From: Tharpella sp964457755
GTDB taxonomy: Bacteria > Desulfobacterota > Anaeroferrophillalia > Anaeroferrophillales > Tharpellaceae
DNA length: 64,000 bases
Direction: 5' to 3'
Assembly: GCA_964457755.1 (NCBI GenBank)
Contig: CAYWGC010000013.1
Span: 6,917-70,916, forward strand
The position numbers and the translations under genes were made by a program. The notes under the pieces are model-generated. The model saw nothing but the letters and a program-made list of their open reading frames with translations, searched no databases and was not told the origin of the DNA. Shown piece after piece: positions 43,123-53,253 of the stretch; positions within the stretch are counted from its first letter, which is position 1, and each line of letters opens with the position of its first letter.

Positions 43123-44859
43123 TTATCTGTATCGCTCTTCGACTTTATAAAAGGCCTCTTTGGCTGCATACATTGCTCTGTCAGCCTCTTTTGTCAGCAT
43201 CTCCGGCGGATGAACATCAGAGCCCGCAACCCCAAAACTTACCGTTACAGGAAAGTGTTCATTCTCACCAACATCGATGAAACAGTTGAAAAATATCTCT
43301 TTGTTAAGCCTTTCTATAAAGTTCTTTGCATTTTTTTCAGTGGTATTTGGTAGTAATATTACGAATTCATCACCACCCGTCCTGGCAACTATATCCATAT
43401 CCCGGGCTGTTTTCTGCAACAGTTCGCTTACCGTCAATATAAGTCGGTCACCAGCCTCATGTCCATACAGATCATTAGCCTTTTTAAGTCTATTGACATC
43501 GGCCACAACCACAGAAAAGTCCATATTCAGCTTTTGACGTTTCTCCGTCTCTTCAATTATGGCCTGCTCCAGGTAACCACGGTTATAGAGTCTCGTCAAG
43601 GGATCTGTATTAGCTTTTTCTTCAAGTTTTCTAGAGAGCAGGCGATTGTCAATATAGGTGCCAAGAGGTTCGGTAAACAGGTCTATAATCTCTTTCTCCT
43701 CATGTGTTTTGAACACTCCCTGTAGCAGAAGCAGCCCGGCCAGACTGCAATCCTTTCTCCGAAGTATAATCTGGCTTGCCGTCTGCCAGGGTAAAAGTTC
43801 TTCGGCAAGCAACTCCTGATGCAAAGTCTGCATCTTGCGGGAAAGGTAGGCCCGGCTTAACCTCTTAATATCATTATCAGATATGCCTTTACCGTTTGCC
43901 AGCCAGAGATTTCCTGAACGTATATCGTTGATCAACAAGAGTGCCGATTCTCCCTGTATAAGGGGCAGGAAAAACTTCCAGAAATATTCAACCACCACAC
44001 GAATTTCAGTCTCTTGCTGCACGAAGGTGGTAAAATCGGAAAGGTGTTTCAATATATTATTTTTTTCAGTAATCGCTTGCTGGTGATACCTTATCTGTTC
44101 TATGAGTTCTATCTGTCGGGTTGTGTCTCTGAACAGGAGCATGCCGCCGGTACCAAGATGAGAGGCGGAGATACTCTCCGTTATATAACGGTTATTAACA
44201 ATATGAATTTTTTTTACATCGTCAAGCATCTCAAAACCATTTTTTGCCGGACACTCTTCACAGGGTTCGTTATTACCCAGATATTCATAACATTTCCGAG
44301 CCAGGCCCTTCGGTTTAAGATTTGATGCCGCCCGGTTATGATCCTTAATAATAAAAGATTCGTTGACAGAGAGCAGCGCTTCCGGCAAATTATCAAGTAG
44401 CTCTTTCAGAGTACGTTGTTTTTCAAAAAGTTTTTTATTATACCGTTCCAAAAGTATATTTTTGGCCTGCTTTTCCCTTCTTTGCAGATCTGTACTGCGC
44501 AAGAGCATAACTTCACGGGTAACATCCTGAAGGGCGATGAGGTAAAACTGACCCCATTGCACAGTTCGCATCTTGACGAACAGATCATTTCCATCATCTT
44601 TTTTTATGGAAATCGATTGCTGCTGCGCAGTAAGGCTGTTTTCATGCAGAAGTATGTTTATCGGAGGATTAATCGAACTGTCACATAAAAAATCCTGTAG
44701 GGGAATTTTATGTTCTCCCTCAGGCTCTCGGCCCACAAGTTTACAGGCTGCCCGGTTGACAAAAACAACCCGGGAATCCCTGTCCGTCATAACAATTGCC
44801 TCAGGGATTGTCTCTGCGACTTTTGTAAACTGCTCTATCTCTTCTCGATTCTTACCCAT
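43123..44859 (-). CDS. PAS-PAS-GAF-like-GGDEF diguanylate cyclase
   Basis: A 578-residue soluble sensor. PAS-1 is at about 8-125 (AIVMTDRDSRVVFVNRAACKLVG) and PAS-2 at about 150-250 with a Cys cluster (KCYEYLGNNEPCEECPAKNG) and LLFRDTTRQIELIEQ. A GAF-like region spans about 270-405, then GGDEF with NTDPLTRLYNRGYLEQ and the active site ARTGGDEFVILLP. An I-site RxxD is not obvious before GGDEF. It makes c-di-GMP from two GTP. The Cys set of PAS-2 resembles that in the LuxR-type regulator at 6114-7088. No membrane span is present. Confidence 0.93.
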   Translation of the reverse strand: MGKNREEIEQFTKVAETIPEAIVMTDRDSRVVFVNRAACKLVGREPEGEHKIPLQDFLCDSSINPPINILLHENSLTAQQQSISIKKDDGNDLFVKMRTVQWGQFYLIALQDVTREVMLLRSTDLQRREKQAKNILLERYNKKLFEKQRTLKELLDNLPEALLSVNESFIIKDHNRAASNLKPKGLARKCYEYLGNNEPCEECPAKNGFEMLDDVKKIHIVNNRYITESISASHLGTGGMLLFRDTTRQIELIEQIRYHQQAITEKNNILKHLSDFTTFVQQETEIRVVVEYFWKFFLPLIQGESALLLINDIRSGNLWLANGKGISDNDIKRLSRAYLSRKMQTLHQELLAEELLPWQTASQIILRRKDCSLAGLLLLQGVFKTHEEKEIIDLFTEPLGTYIDNRLLSRKLEEKANTDPLTRLYNRGYLEQAIIEETEKRQKLNMDFSVVVADVNRLKKANDLYGHEAGDRLILTVSELLQKTARDMDIVARTGGDEFVILLPNTTEKNAKNFIERLNKEIFFNCFIDVGENEHFPVTVSFGVAGSDVHPPEMLTKEADRAMYAAKEAFYKVEERYR

Positions 44860-44974
44860 CCATCAACCATTAACTTGTTGGCATTATTATTAATCTAGAA
44901 CTTTATAACCGTTAAACTTTTACCATTAATTTTGTAACTGATGTTTGGCGTCTCCCCCAGTGGGCTTCAAGTGA

Positions 44975-46060
44975 TTAATTTACTTCTTCAAGTAGCTCTT
45001 CAATCTCCGCAAAAACCCGGCGCCAACCAATCGCCTCAAGGCAGAGCTGGGTTTTACAGGAACGTTTGCGGCAGGGGCTGCAGTGCAGGGGATGACGCAC
45101 GATGCGATATGGCGCTCCATAGGGAGCATTTATTTGGGGGTGGGTCGGACCGAAAATCGCGACCACCGGCGTTTGCATAGCGACGGCCAGGTGCATAGGG
45201 CCGGTATCACCACCGACATAGAGATCGCAGGCTGCAAAGATGGCGGCGAGATCAAGCAGGGATGAGGTTTTTTTCGCGACCACCACCGGGACCCGCAGGT
45301 TTCCGGCAATCAGCTCAACCGTTTCCCGTTCTCCCGGCCCCCAGGTCAAAATAATCCGGGCGTCGATTTTTTCGACAAGGGCATTTATTAAACCAACGTA
45401 ACCATTCTGGTGCCAACGCTTATAAGCGGTTTTGGGGCTGCTACCAGGGTGCAAAGCGATAATCGGCCCCTCACCTGACAACTCTTTGAGGCCCACTAAA
45501 GAAACTTGGGCCCGTTGATGATGAACAGCAGTTACAGGCAAGTCGTAAATTACCGGCCCGGCAAGCGGCACCCCGAGCCTTGCAACTAACTCCAATGCCC
45601 GCTCAACGCGATTGAGATCTGAACTTGAAGGTTGTAATTGTTGAGTGTAAAAACGGTGGCAGCCCTCTTTGGCATCCGGGGGTGCAAAACCAACCCGATT
45701 TGGCACTCCGCTAAGCCGGGCAAAAAGACCGCTTTTAAAAATCCCGTGAAAATCGACGACCAGATCATACTTGCCCCAACGGAGCTCACCCAGCAGGGTT
45801 AAAAGTGAACTTAAGGCGTTGAAGAGACGCTTCGGCGAACGCAACCAGCCGCTAAAAAGACCGCGTTCAAAAATCAGAACCCGATCAAGCGAGATATGGC
45901 CTTCGAGGACCGAGGCTACCGCAGGCTCCACGAGCCAGGTAAATCTGGTTTCAGGGCAATGACTACGCCAGGCGTTGACGGCCGGCAGGGTTCTTAAAAC
46001 ATCGCCAATCGCGCTTAAGCGAATGATCAACACATTTTTATAATTTTCAACAGAGTTCAA
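44975..46060 (-). CDS. GT9 lipopolysaccharide heptosyltransferase
   Basis: A 361-residue GT-B fold protein. The N-terminal acceptor domain reads VLIIRLSAIGDVLRTLPAVNAWR, and the donor domain has IIALHPGSSPKTAYKRW and GGDTGPMHLAVAMQTPVVAIFGPTHPQ. It should add heptose from ADP-heptose to the LPS inner core (WaaC/WaaF/RfaF class) on the cytoplasmic side; which heptose cannot be told. It is a single gene, upstream of and divergent from the corC-lnt set. The tail is Cys-rich (CSPCRKRSCKTQLCLEAI), and a decayed copy of the same tail lies at 42135-42290. Confidence 0.93.
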   Translation of the reverse strand: MNSVENYKNVLIIRLSAIGDVLRTLPAVNAWRSHCPETRFTWLVEPAVASVLEGHISLDRVLIFERGLFSGWLRSPKRLFNALSSLLTLLGELRWGKYDLVVDFHGIFKSGLFARLSGVPNRVGFAPPDAKEGCHRFYTQQLQPSSSDLNRVERALELVARLGVPLAGPVIYDLPVTAVHHQRAQVSLVGLKELSGEGPIIALHPGSSPKTAYKRWHQNGYVGLINALVEKIDARIILTWGPGERETVELIAGNLRVPVVVAKKTSSLLDLAAIFAACDLYVGGDTGPMHLAVAMQTPVVAIFGPTHPQINAPYGAPYRIVRHPLHCSPCRKRSCKTQLCLEAIGWRRVFAEIEELLEEVN

Positions 46061-46185
46061 AAAATCAACTTCCTCGTTGGTTACGAAAATGGCTTAACAG
46101 AAAACCGATATATATCATTTTCACAAAAAAAACGGCAAGCTTTAATCGTTTTTTTGGGTTTGCATCCGAAAAGACTCAATTATAC

Positions 46186-46213
46186 TTGACTTAACTTAGG
46201 GACAAGCTTTATT
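46186..46213 (+). promoter_or_regulatory. Possible promoter of corC-lnt-pabB
   Basis: TTGACT (46186-46191), 16 bases, then TTTATT (46208-46213), with the corC start 46 bases on. The spacing is acceptable and the -10 agrees in four of six positions. Weak call. Confidence 0.35.
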
Positions 46214-46258
46214 CTGCAATCAAAAACCAGACTAATAGACAGAAATGTGGAGACGTAG

Positions 46259-47188
46259 TTGAGCGATAAAGAGAAAGGTCTGCTGAACCGTTTAAAGGCT
46301 TTGTTTCAGGGCGAGCATGAACCGCCACCCAGCGAAGAGGAACTCTTTGAGATTATCAATGCCAGCGGTGAAACCGGGGTTATTGCTGACGACACCCATG
46401 AGATGCTGAGCAGCATCATCCAGCTCAAAGAGACCCAGGTTCAAGAAGTCATGGTGCCCCGCACAGAGTTCGCTGCGATTGCGGCCGACTGTAGTATTCA
46501 TGAAGAACTTGAAACAATCACCAGCAAAGGCTTCTCCCGCTATCCGATTTTCCACGACAACCTCGACCAGGTCATCGGCATTCTCTACGCCAAGGATATC
46601 CTCAAACATCTGGAAGAAGACCTAAAGCAGCTCCACCCCCGCGACATCATGCGGCCGGTCTACTTTGTTCCCGAAACCAAAAAGGTGCAGGAGCTGCTCC
46701 AGGAGTTCAGGATCAAAGGTATCCATATCGCGGTTGCCGTCGACGAGTATGGCGGCACCTCGGGTCTGGTGACGATCAGCGATCTGGTTGAAGAGATTAT
46801 CGGTAAAATCTACGAAGAGGACCGCCCGGTTGAAGAGAGTGAAAAACTTATTGAAAAACTTGATGATGGCTCCTATCTGATCAATGGCAAAACCGAGATC
46901 GAAGAGATCGAAGAAATTTTCGGCCTTGAGATAGATAACCGGGGCAAATTTGAAAGTGCAGGTGGACTCGCGGTTTTCTTGAGCGGCAGTATCCCGCAAA
47001 CGGGGGAGAGTTTTGTCTACAAAAACATCTCTCTGACCATTGAGGCGGCCGACAATCGTCGGGTTACGAAAATTCGTTTGCGAGAATTCGCCGAACCGCA
47101 AGGGAAAGCTGAAACGCCCCCAAACATTCCCGAAAAACCCACGACATCGGATCAGAGCCGTGACCCTCTGGAAATTGAAAAATCGTGA
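46259..47188 (+). CDS. CorC/HlyC-type CBS-domain protein
   Basis: A 309-residue soluble protein. An acidic N-terminus is followed by two CBS domains (VMVPRTEFAAIAADCSIHEELETI, DIMRPVYFVPETKKVQELLQEF with the VAVDEYGGTSGLVTISDLVEEIIG signature) and then a CorC_HlyC transporter-associated domain (DGSYLINGKTEIEEIEEIF). The membrane DUF21 domain is absent, as in E. coli CorC (YbeX). It probably regulates Mg/Co transport or sits near ribosome/lipoprotein functions, as ybeX precedes lnt in E. coli too. The start is TTG at 46259. Its stop overlaps lnt by four bases. Confidence 0.92.
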   Translation: MSDKEKGLLNRLKALFQGEHEPPPSEEELFEIINASGETGVIADDTHEMLSSIIQLKETQVQEVMVPRTEFAAIAADCSIHEELETITSKGFSRYPIFHDNLDQVIGILYAKDILKHLEEDLKQLHPRDIMRPVYFVPETKKVQELLQEFRIKGIHIAVAVDEYGGTSGLVTISDLVEEIIGKIYEEDRPVEESEKLIEKLDDGSYLINGKTEIEEIEEIFGLEIDNRGKFESAGGLAVFLSGSIPQTGESFVYKNISLTIEAADNRRVTKIRLREFAEPQGKAETPPNIPEKPTTSDQSRDPLEIEKS

Positions 47189-48822
47189 CTCGTTTCGGCC
47201 TTTTCCTGGGGGCGGGGCTCACCTCTACGGCCACCCTCTATCTAAGTTTCAACCTTCAGACTTACAGCTGGCTCTGGGCTTTCATCGCCCTTATCCCTAT
47301 GTTAGCCCTCTCGGAAAGAAGCAGCTCCTGGCGTTCAGCCTGCGGACTCGGCCTTTTAGCCGGTTTTAGTTTTAATTTTATAGAGCTCTTCTGGGTCACC
47401 AACTCAATCGCCGGTTTTACGAGCTTGCCGCAAGCTTTAGTAATAATTATTATGGGCTTGCTGGCGCTCTACATGGCGCTCTACATAGCGATTTTTACCG
47501 GCCTCTGGTACTATCTCCGAAATTTGCCCGCGCTAACATCAGCTTTTGGGGGAGTTCTCAGTGCTCTGACTGGGGCTGCTGTCTGGATCCTGCTTGAGGA
47601 TCTGCGCAGCGCTTTTCTCGGCGGCTTTCCATGGCATCCTCTGGGCTTGACCCAGATCGACAACCATCTCTTTAATTGGCTGCTGCCCTGGGGCGGTGTC
47701 CGCCTGCTCTCTGGCCTGATCGTTATCGGCAATACAGGACTCTATCTAAGCGGCAATGCTCTTTTAAAAAAGAGGGGTAAAAAAACTGCTCTTTATGCTT
47801 TTTTACTCCTCGGCCCGCTCTTGGGTCTGGCTCTTTCAAGCGGTACCGATATTCCCGTACGAACAAAGCCGCAAACCCTTAAACAAACGCCTACAGCTTC
47901 CAACCCCGTCAAAATCGTTGTAATCCAACCCAATCTTCCCCAAAAAGAGAAGTGGCTCCCGGAGAACCGGGAGAAGATCATCGAAAAGATGATCTTCATG
48001 ACCCAACAAGGTTTAAAAAAGCGTCCCGACCTTATCATCTGGCCGGAAGCAGCCCTGCCCCTGCTCTTGGAAAAAGAGAAAGCTCTCTGCGAGCGCCTCC
48101 AGGAACTTGTCGAAAAAGGAGAAACCAGCCTGATGCTTGGCGGCCCTCGTTATTTAGCCCCCCCCTCTAAAAATCAGACTACTGCAACGCAAAAAAAACT
48201 CTACAACTCAATCTTTCTCTTTTCACCCGATAACCCAAGACAGGTCTACAATAAAATAAAACTTGTCCCATATGGTGAATTTACCCCATTTGCGGAGTTT
48301 TTCCCATTCATCAGCAAAATTGTGCCCGGCCTCAGTTACTCTCCCGGAGATAAAATTCACAATTTCACGTTAAAGCAACTTAAAATCGCCCCGTCAGTCT
48401 GCTTTGAAGGGGTCTTTCCTGCCTTTACAGCCCATTTTTTTGAGGCTGGCGCTAACATTCTCATCAACCTGACCAACGACGCCTGGTTTGGCGACTCACC
48501 CGGCCCGCGCCAACACCTTTTAAATATCCGCCTGCGTGCCTTGGAGAACCACTGCTATATCGTCCGCTGTGCCAATACCGGAATCTCCGCCATCATCAAC
48601 CCCCAAGGAGAAATTGAACAACAGCTCCCTTTAAACCGGGAAGGCCTGCTCGAAGCTAAGATCACTCCCAGCCGCAGAGCAACTTTCTTTGCCAGCCACC
48701 CCCACCTGCCGACGACCGGAGCCGGAATTATCACTCTAATCTCCCTTTTAATAATATTTTTTTGCCAACGACGGCTTAAAACCTTAAAGCCGGGTCTTGA
48801 CGACACTCATACTTTAGTCTAA
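47185..48822 (+). CDS. lnt: Apolipoprotein N-acyltransferase
   Basis: A 545-residue protein. About six N-terminal membrane helices (LGLLAGFSFNFIELFWVTNSIAGF) are followed by a periplasmic nitrilase domain with the catalytic Glu-Lys-Cys set: LIIWPEAALP, YNKIKLVPYGEFTPF and PSVCFEGVFP. The family end NDAWFGDSPGPRQHLLNIRLRALE is present, with a final helix (GAGIITLISLLIIFFC). It N-acylates the lipoprotein Cys after signal peptidase II, the last step of lipoprotein maturation. It serves the several lipoproteins in this window. Confidence 0.96.
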   Translation: MTRFGLFLGAGLTSTATLYLSFNLQTYSWLWAFIALIPMLALSERSSSWRSACGLGLLAGFSFNFIELFWVTNSIAGFTSLPQALVIIIMGLLALYMALYIAIFTGLWYYLRNLPALTSAFGGVLSALTGAAVWILLEDLRSAFLGGFPWHPLGLTQIDNHLFNWLLPWGGVRLLSGLIVIGNTGLYLSGNALLKKRGKKTALYAFLLLGPLLGLALSSGTDIPVRTKPQTLKQTPTASNPVKIVVIQPNLPQKEKWLPENREKIIEKMIFMTQQGLKKRPDLIIWPEAALPLLLEKEKALCERLQELVEKGETSLMLGGPRYLAPPSKNQTTATQKKLYNSIFLFSPDNPRQVYNKIKLVPYGEFTPFAEFFPFISKIVPGLSYSPGDKIHNFTLKQLKIAPSVCFEGVFPAFTAHFFEAGANILINLTNDAWFGDSPGPRQHLLNIRLRALENHCYIVRCANTGISAIINPQGEIEQQLPLNREGLLEAKITPSRRATFFASHPHLPTTGAGIITLISLLIIFFCQRRLKTLKPGLDDTHTLV

Positions 48823-48833
48823 GGTGCCGCGCC

Positions 48834-50279
48834 ATGTTACTTATTGAATCCATCGATAGGCCGCCATCAGCAGCGGCCCTTTTCCTCAGACTTTCGGAAA
48901 AACCGATTCCAGCCTGGCTTGATGCCAATGTTGACAGCAAAAATCTAGGCCGCTATTCCTTTCTGGCGGCTGACCCTTTCCTAAAAATCACCGCCTGCGG
49001 ACAACATATCATTGAGGAAAACTGCTTGAATGGGGAGAAAACCGAGCACCAAAGCCCTTTCTTTCCTTTTCTCGACAGGTTGCAAAAACGCTGGCAGAGA
49101 CCTAAAGAGAGTGGTTTTCTCCCCTTTGAAAGCGGCCTTATCGGTTATCTGGGATATGAACTCGGCCATCAAGTTGAAGATTTCCCCCAGACGACAATCA
49201 ACGACTTACATATGCCGGACACTTTTTTCGGGGCTTACGATGCCCTGATTGCAATTGACCATTTAACTGACACAACTTGGCTTGTAGCCAGCGGCCTGCC
49301 AGAAAAGTCTGGAAGCCCGGGCGCCCGCATCCGGGCCCGCCAACGCATCGAAGAACTCCGAGAGATTGTAATTGCGGCCCGAGAGGATGAAGCAAAATCG
49401 ATAATCATCGAAGAAATAACTTCTGGAAAAACAGAGCATATCACCTCGGCTGACGGACAGCTCGATGCAAATTTCAGTTACTCATCATATCAGACAGCAA
49501 TCAAAAAAATCCTCGACTACATCGCCGCTGGTGATATCTATCAGGTCAATCTCTCTCAACGTTTCGCCACCCCTTTCAACGGCAACCATCGAGAGTTCTA
49601 TCTCCATTTCCGCAACTTAAGCCCGGCCCCATTCGGAGCCTACCTGGAAACCGGCGACCACTGTATCATGAGTAACTCGCCGGAGCGCTACCTACTCATC
49701 AAAAACGACTATATTGAAACTCGACCAATCAAAGGTACCCGGCCCCGAGGCACCACAGCAAAAAAAGATAGCGATCTCGGCCAGGAACTGCTCTTAAGCC
49801 CCAAAGATCGGGCTGAACATATCATGATTGTCGATCTTGAACGTAATGATCTCGGCAGGGTCGCCGATTACGGCAGCGTCCACGTCCCCGAAATGCAGAT
49901 TTTAGAAAGCTACGCCAACGTTCACCATATGGTCTCTACCGTTGCCGCCCGCATTCGAACGGGCAAAAGCAGCAGCAACTGTCTTTTCAACTCTTTTCCC
50001 GGCGGCTCGATCACCGGAGCTCCTAAACTCCGCTCTATGGAGATCATCGACGAACTCGAACCGACCTGCCGTGGTGTCTATACCGGCTCAATCGGCTATT
50101 TCGACTTCTCCGGCGATCTCGACTTCAATATTGCTATTCGCACCGCCATCGCCTGCAACAACCACCTCTATTTCCAGGTCGGCGGCGGCATCGTTGCCGA
50201 CTCCGATGCCAACGACGAATACCAGGAAACCCGCACCAAAGCCGCTTCCTTCCTTAAAACCCTACAAGAAAAAAGCTGA
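48834..50279 (+). CDS. pabB: Aminodeoxychorismate synthase component I
   Basis: A 481-residue chorismate-utilising enzyme. The active-site lysine motif ETRPIKGTRPRG is that of PabB; TrpE normally has PIAGTR. Other motifs are FNSFPGGSITGAPKLRSMEII and GRYSFLAADPF. It aminates chorismate to 4-amino-4-deoxychorismate for folate (p-aminobenzoate) using ammonia from PabA. The pabA and pabC genes are not adjacent. It follows lnt by 11 bases, in a probable corC-lnt-pabB transcript. Confidence 0.9.
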   Translation: MLLIESIDRPPSAAALFLRLSEKPIPAWLDANVDSKNLGRYSFLAADPFLKITACGQHIIEENCLNGEKTEHQSPFFPFLDRLQKRWQRPKESGFLPFESGLIGYLGYELGHQVEDFPQTTINDLHMPDTFFGAYDALIAIDHLTDTTWLVASGLPEKSGSPGARIRARQRIEELREIVIAAREDEAKSIIIEEITSGKTEHITSADGQLDANFSYSSYQTAIKKILDYIAAGDIYQVNLSQRFATPFNGNHREFYLHFRNLSPAPFGAYLETGDHCIMSNSPERYLLIKNDYIETRPIKGTRPRGTTAKKDSDLGQELLLSPKDRAEHIMIVDLERNDLGRVADYGSVHVPEMQILESYANVHHMVSTVAARIRTGKSSSNCLFNSFPGGSITGAPKLRSMEIIDELEPTCRGVYTGSIGYFDFSGDLDFNIAIRTAIACNNHLYFQVGGGIVADSDANDEYQETRTKAASFLKTLQEKS

Positions 50280-50511
50280 CACTGAGGCAAAATTAAATAG
50301 TATCTTTCGGGTTGCCCTATTTCACCCTCTTTTTAACCTATTAAATATTTTTCTAAAATAGATGTTGACTGTAATTCGGCAAATCCGGTATGGATTAGTG
50401 GTGCTTACGATCTCAATCTTAAAGTTAGAGTCTGACCGAAAAATTGAGGTTGGCAGAGGGTTATGTAAGTCAACATAACCATAATCTAATGTTAAATGGG
50501 GAATATTGAAC

Positions 50512-52218
50512 ATGAAGAAGGTTGCTTTCAAAATTATCTTTAAACTTGTTGTCTTATTCATGGTCTTCCTGACTTTACCGCTGCAAGCTCAAATGACGTT
50601 TGATAGTTCTGGTAATATCGGTATCGGCACAGAGACACCCAACTACGAACTCGATATCGCCGGCACCACCAATACGACTACCCTGAGCATCAATTCAACA
50701 GCGGTAACGGCGACAGCCAGCGAACTTAATTATGTTAAAAATGTGACCGCGTCAATCCAAGATCAACTCGACGGCAAAGCAAACACAGCAAATCCGGTTT
50801 TTACCGGCACCGCCACGTTGCCCGGCGACGGGGCCTGGGATAGTGACGGATATGTCGGTATCGGTACGACCTCGCCGACTGAAAAGCTGACTCTTGCAGA
50901 CGGCAACTTCCTGCAAACTCCCGGCGATCCCACCCTCATCGGCTCGCTTATCGATGATAGCACAACCCTACTGGACGGAGCTAAAGCCATCTGTGTATCC
51001 GGCAAATATGCCTATGTTGCGGCATTTGATGATGACGGGATTGAAATTCTTGATATTTCAGATCCGACCAATCCCACCCATGTCGGTTCCTGCCTTGATG
51101 ATGGCCCCGGTGGCACTATCGCACTGGAAGGCGCCAGTTCGATCTGTATCGCCGGAAAATATGCCTATGTCACGGCATTTTATGATCACGGAGTTGCAAT
51201 TATTGATATTTCGGATCCCACCGACCCTACTCATGTCGGCTCTATTTTCGACGATAGCACAACCGAACTGTGCGGAGCTATGTCCATCTGTGTAGTCGGA
51301 AAATATGCCTATATCGCGGCATATTCTGATGAAGGAGTTGAAATTCTTGATATTTCAGACCCGACCAATCCCACCCACGTCGGTGCGATTACGAATAGTA
51401 TGTTTCTTGGCCTGGAAGGCGCCTGTTCTATCTGTGTATCCGGAAAATATGCTTATGTCGCAGCCAGTATTGGAAACACGATTACAATTCTCAACATTTC
51501 GAACCACAGCAACCCCAGTAAAGTTGGTATGATCCGTGAGAGTACTAATCCAGCAGAAACTGCGCTGGACGGAGCTCGTTCGATCTATGTCTCCGGAAAA
51601 TATGCTTATGTCGCAGCCAGCCAAGATGATGGGGTTGAAATTCTCGATATTTCAGATCCGACCAATCCGACTCATGTTGGCGCAATTTTAGATGATGATG
51701 AAACCAGACTTGATAGTGCATACTCAATCCAGGTACGCGGCAATTATGCCTATATCGCTGCCGCCAGCGGTCACGCTATAGAGATACTAGATATTTCAGA
51801 TCCAGAAAACCCTGTCCATGTCGGAACGTCTACTACGGGTGCGGGATATCCTGCAGCGGTTTGTGTCTCCGGTAAATACGCTTATGTTGCTTGTTACGGC
51901 TCATCCGCAGTCAATATCTTCGATATCTCAGGATTGAATGTTCCTGGCGCCCAGATCGGATCAATTGCCACAAACACTCTTAATGTCTCCGAAAACGCCA
52001 TAATCGGAGACCATCTGTATGTTCAAGATGGATTAAATGTTGGTCCCGGGGGAATAAAATCGGATGGGCCGGTTTCAATTAAAGATATTTTAACATTAGT
52101 TCCACGAACGACAAACCCCACTAGCCCGGTAAGCGGAACGCTCTACTACAACGACACCGATGGAACACTGCATATCTACAATGGCACAGACTGGAATATC
52201 TTTTCCCCAGATCCTTGA
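50512..52218 (+). CDS. Exported LVIVD beta-propeller repeat protein with fibre-like ends
   Basis: 568 residues from the ATG at 50512, with a GGGGA upstream. There is a signal peptide (FKIIFKLVVLFMVFLTLPLQAQ). Residues about 30-145 resemble tail-fibre or trimeric adhesin tips (SSGNIGIGTETPNYELDIAG, ASELNYVKNVT). About seven LVIVD-type repeats follow, each with G-x-Y-A-Y-V-A and EILDISDPTNPTHVG, predicting a seven-bladed propeller (about 148-480). The end GTLYYNDTDGTLHIYNGTDWN is a fibre-type motif. It is probably secreted or surface-bound and mediates binding. Its repeats are very similar in DNA, so recombination may change their number. Confidence 0.8.
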   Translation: MKKVAFKIIFKLVVLFMVFLTLPLQAQMTFDSSGNIGIGTETPNYELDIAGTTNTTTLSINSTAVTATASELNYVKNVTASIQDQLDGKANTANPVFTGTATLPGDGAWDSDGYVGIGTTSPTEKLTLADGNFLQTPGDPTLIGSLIDDSTTLLDGAKAICVSGKYAYVAAFDDDGIEILDISDPTNPTHVGSCLDDGPGGTIALEGASSICIAGKYAYVTAFYDHGVAIIDISDPTDPTHVGSIFDDSTTELCGAMSICVVGKYAYIAAYSDEGVEILDISDPTNPTHVGAITNSMFLGLEGACSICVSGKYAYVAASIGNTITILNISNHSNPSKVGMIRESTNPAETALDGARSIYVSGKYAYVAASQDDGVEILDISDPTNPTHVGAILDDDETRLDSAYSIQVRGNYAYIAAASGHAIEILDISDPENPVHVGTSTTGAGYPAAVCVSGKYAYVACYGSSAVNIFDISGLNVPGAQIGSIATNTLNVSENAIIGDHLYVQDGLNVGPGGIKSDGPVSIKDILTLVPRTTNPTSPVSGTLYYNDTDGTLHIYNGTDWNIFSPDP

Positions 52219-52280
52219 TTCATTAATACAAGAACTAACCGTAATGTGACCCGCAAATCTTGAGATATTCTGCAAATCTC

Positions 52281-52335
52281 AACCAAAAAAGCCGTTTTGG
52301 AAAAGTTAGCTTTTTCCAAAACGGCTTTTTTGGTT
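52281..52335. terminator. Perfect 24-bp bidirectional terminator hairpin
   Basis: Arms 52281-52304 and 52312-52335 are exact reverse complements with a 7-base loop. Runs of A and T in the stem ends serve both the LVIVD gene (plus) and the enoyl-CoA hydratase gene (minus). Confidence 0.93.
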
Positions 52336-52361
52336 TTCAAGTTGTTAAACTTAAGCGTCGT

Positions 52362-53141
52362 CTATTTTTCCTGCCAATTGGGAGCGCGCTTCTCCATGAA
52401 GGCATTGATCCCTTCGGCCGCATCTTCAGTCGTACACAAGCGGGCAAAGGCTTCGTTCATATATTCGAAGGCCTTATAGTAATCCTGATCGGCGGCACCA
52501 TAGAAGGCAGTCTTGGCAATTTGTAACGCAATTGGGCTCTTTTGCGCCAAACCGGCGGCCCATTTTCGCGTTTCAGCTTCGAGTTCATCATCGGCCACGA
52601 CCCGGTTGACAAGCCCCATCTCGAGAGCTTTATCAGCCTTAATTAACTGACCGTCGAAAAGTAGCTCCAAAGCTCTTTTCCGGCCGATCGACTTACTTAC
52701 CGGCACGATCGGACCAATGCAGTTCAAGCCGACATTAATAGCAGTCAAACCATAACGAGCCCCTTGGGCCATTACGGCGAGATCAGCCGCCGCTACCACT
52801 CCAGCACCATTGGCCGCGGCCACGCCATGCACCTGAGCAATTATCGGTTTGCTCATGCGACTCATATTGACCAATGGCGTTTCCATAATCTCAATCCACT
52901 TTTTATACTCCATCGCCGTCTTACCAAAGAAATCACTAACATCAATACCGGCACAAAAAGCTTTGCCGGAACCTTTAATAATAATTACCCGAACATCATC
53001 ACGGGCATCAAGCTCCAGCAGAGCCTGATTTAGCTCCCGAGCCAAAGGCAGACTGAAGGTATTTAAGCTTTTGGGACGATTCAAGGTTATTTCACCGACA
53101 TTCTCAGCAATAATCTCCACCAACACATTTTCATAACTCAT
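52362..53141 (-). CDS. Enoyl-CoA hydratase/isomerase family protein
   Basis: 259 residues from the ATG at 53141, chosen because GAGGTGAG lies just upstream; the open frame extends 18 codons further. The crotonase motifs are GKAFCAGIDVSDFFG (oxyanion hole) and AQVHGVAAANGAGVVAAADLAVMAQ. Position-specific Glu residues of classic hydratases are not evident at the usual place (Ala-Asn-Gly instead of Glu-containing motifs), so isomerase or another crotonase reaction is possible. No partner genes adjoin it. Confidence 0.85.
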   Translation of the reverse strand: MSYENVLVEIIAENVGEITLNRPKSLNTFSLPLARELNQALLELDARDDVRVIIIKGSGKAFCAGIDVSDFFGKTAMEYKKWIEIMETPLVNMSRMSKPIIAQVHGVAAANGAGVVAAADLAVMAQGARYGLTAINVGLNCIGPIVPVSKSIGRKRALELLFDGQLIKADKALEMGLVNRVVADDELEAETRKWAAGLAQKSPIALQIAKTAFYGAADQDYYKAFEYMNEAFARLCTTEDAAEGINAFMEKRAPNWQEK

Positions 53142-53253
53142 AATCTCACCTCTACTGTTCAAATTTAAACAACAACTATACGGGTTAAATATCACCTTTA
53201 AAACTTAAGGCTCATAGCACACAATAAACCTTTAAACAATTAGTAGACCTGCC

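Noticed and set aside
48834..50279. Anthranilate synthase TrpE
   Set aside because: The active-site motif is PIKGT (PabB type) instead of PIAGT, and no trpG or other trp genes adjoin.
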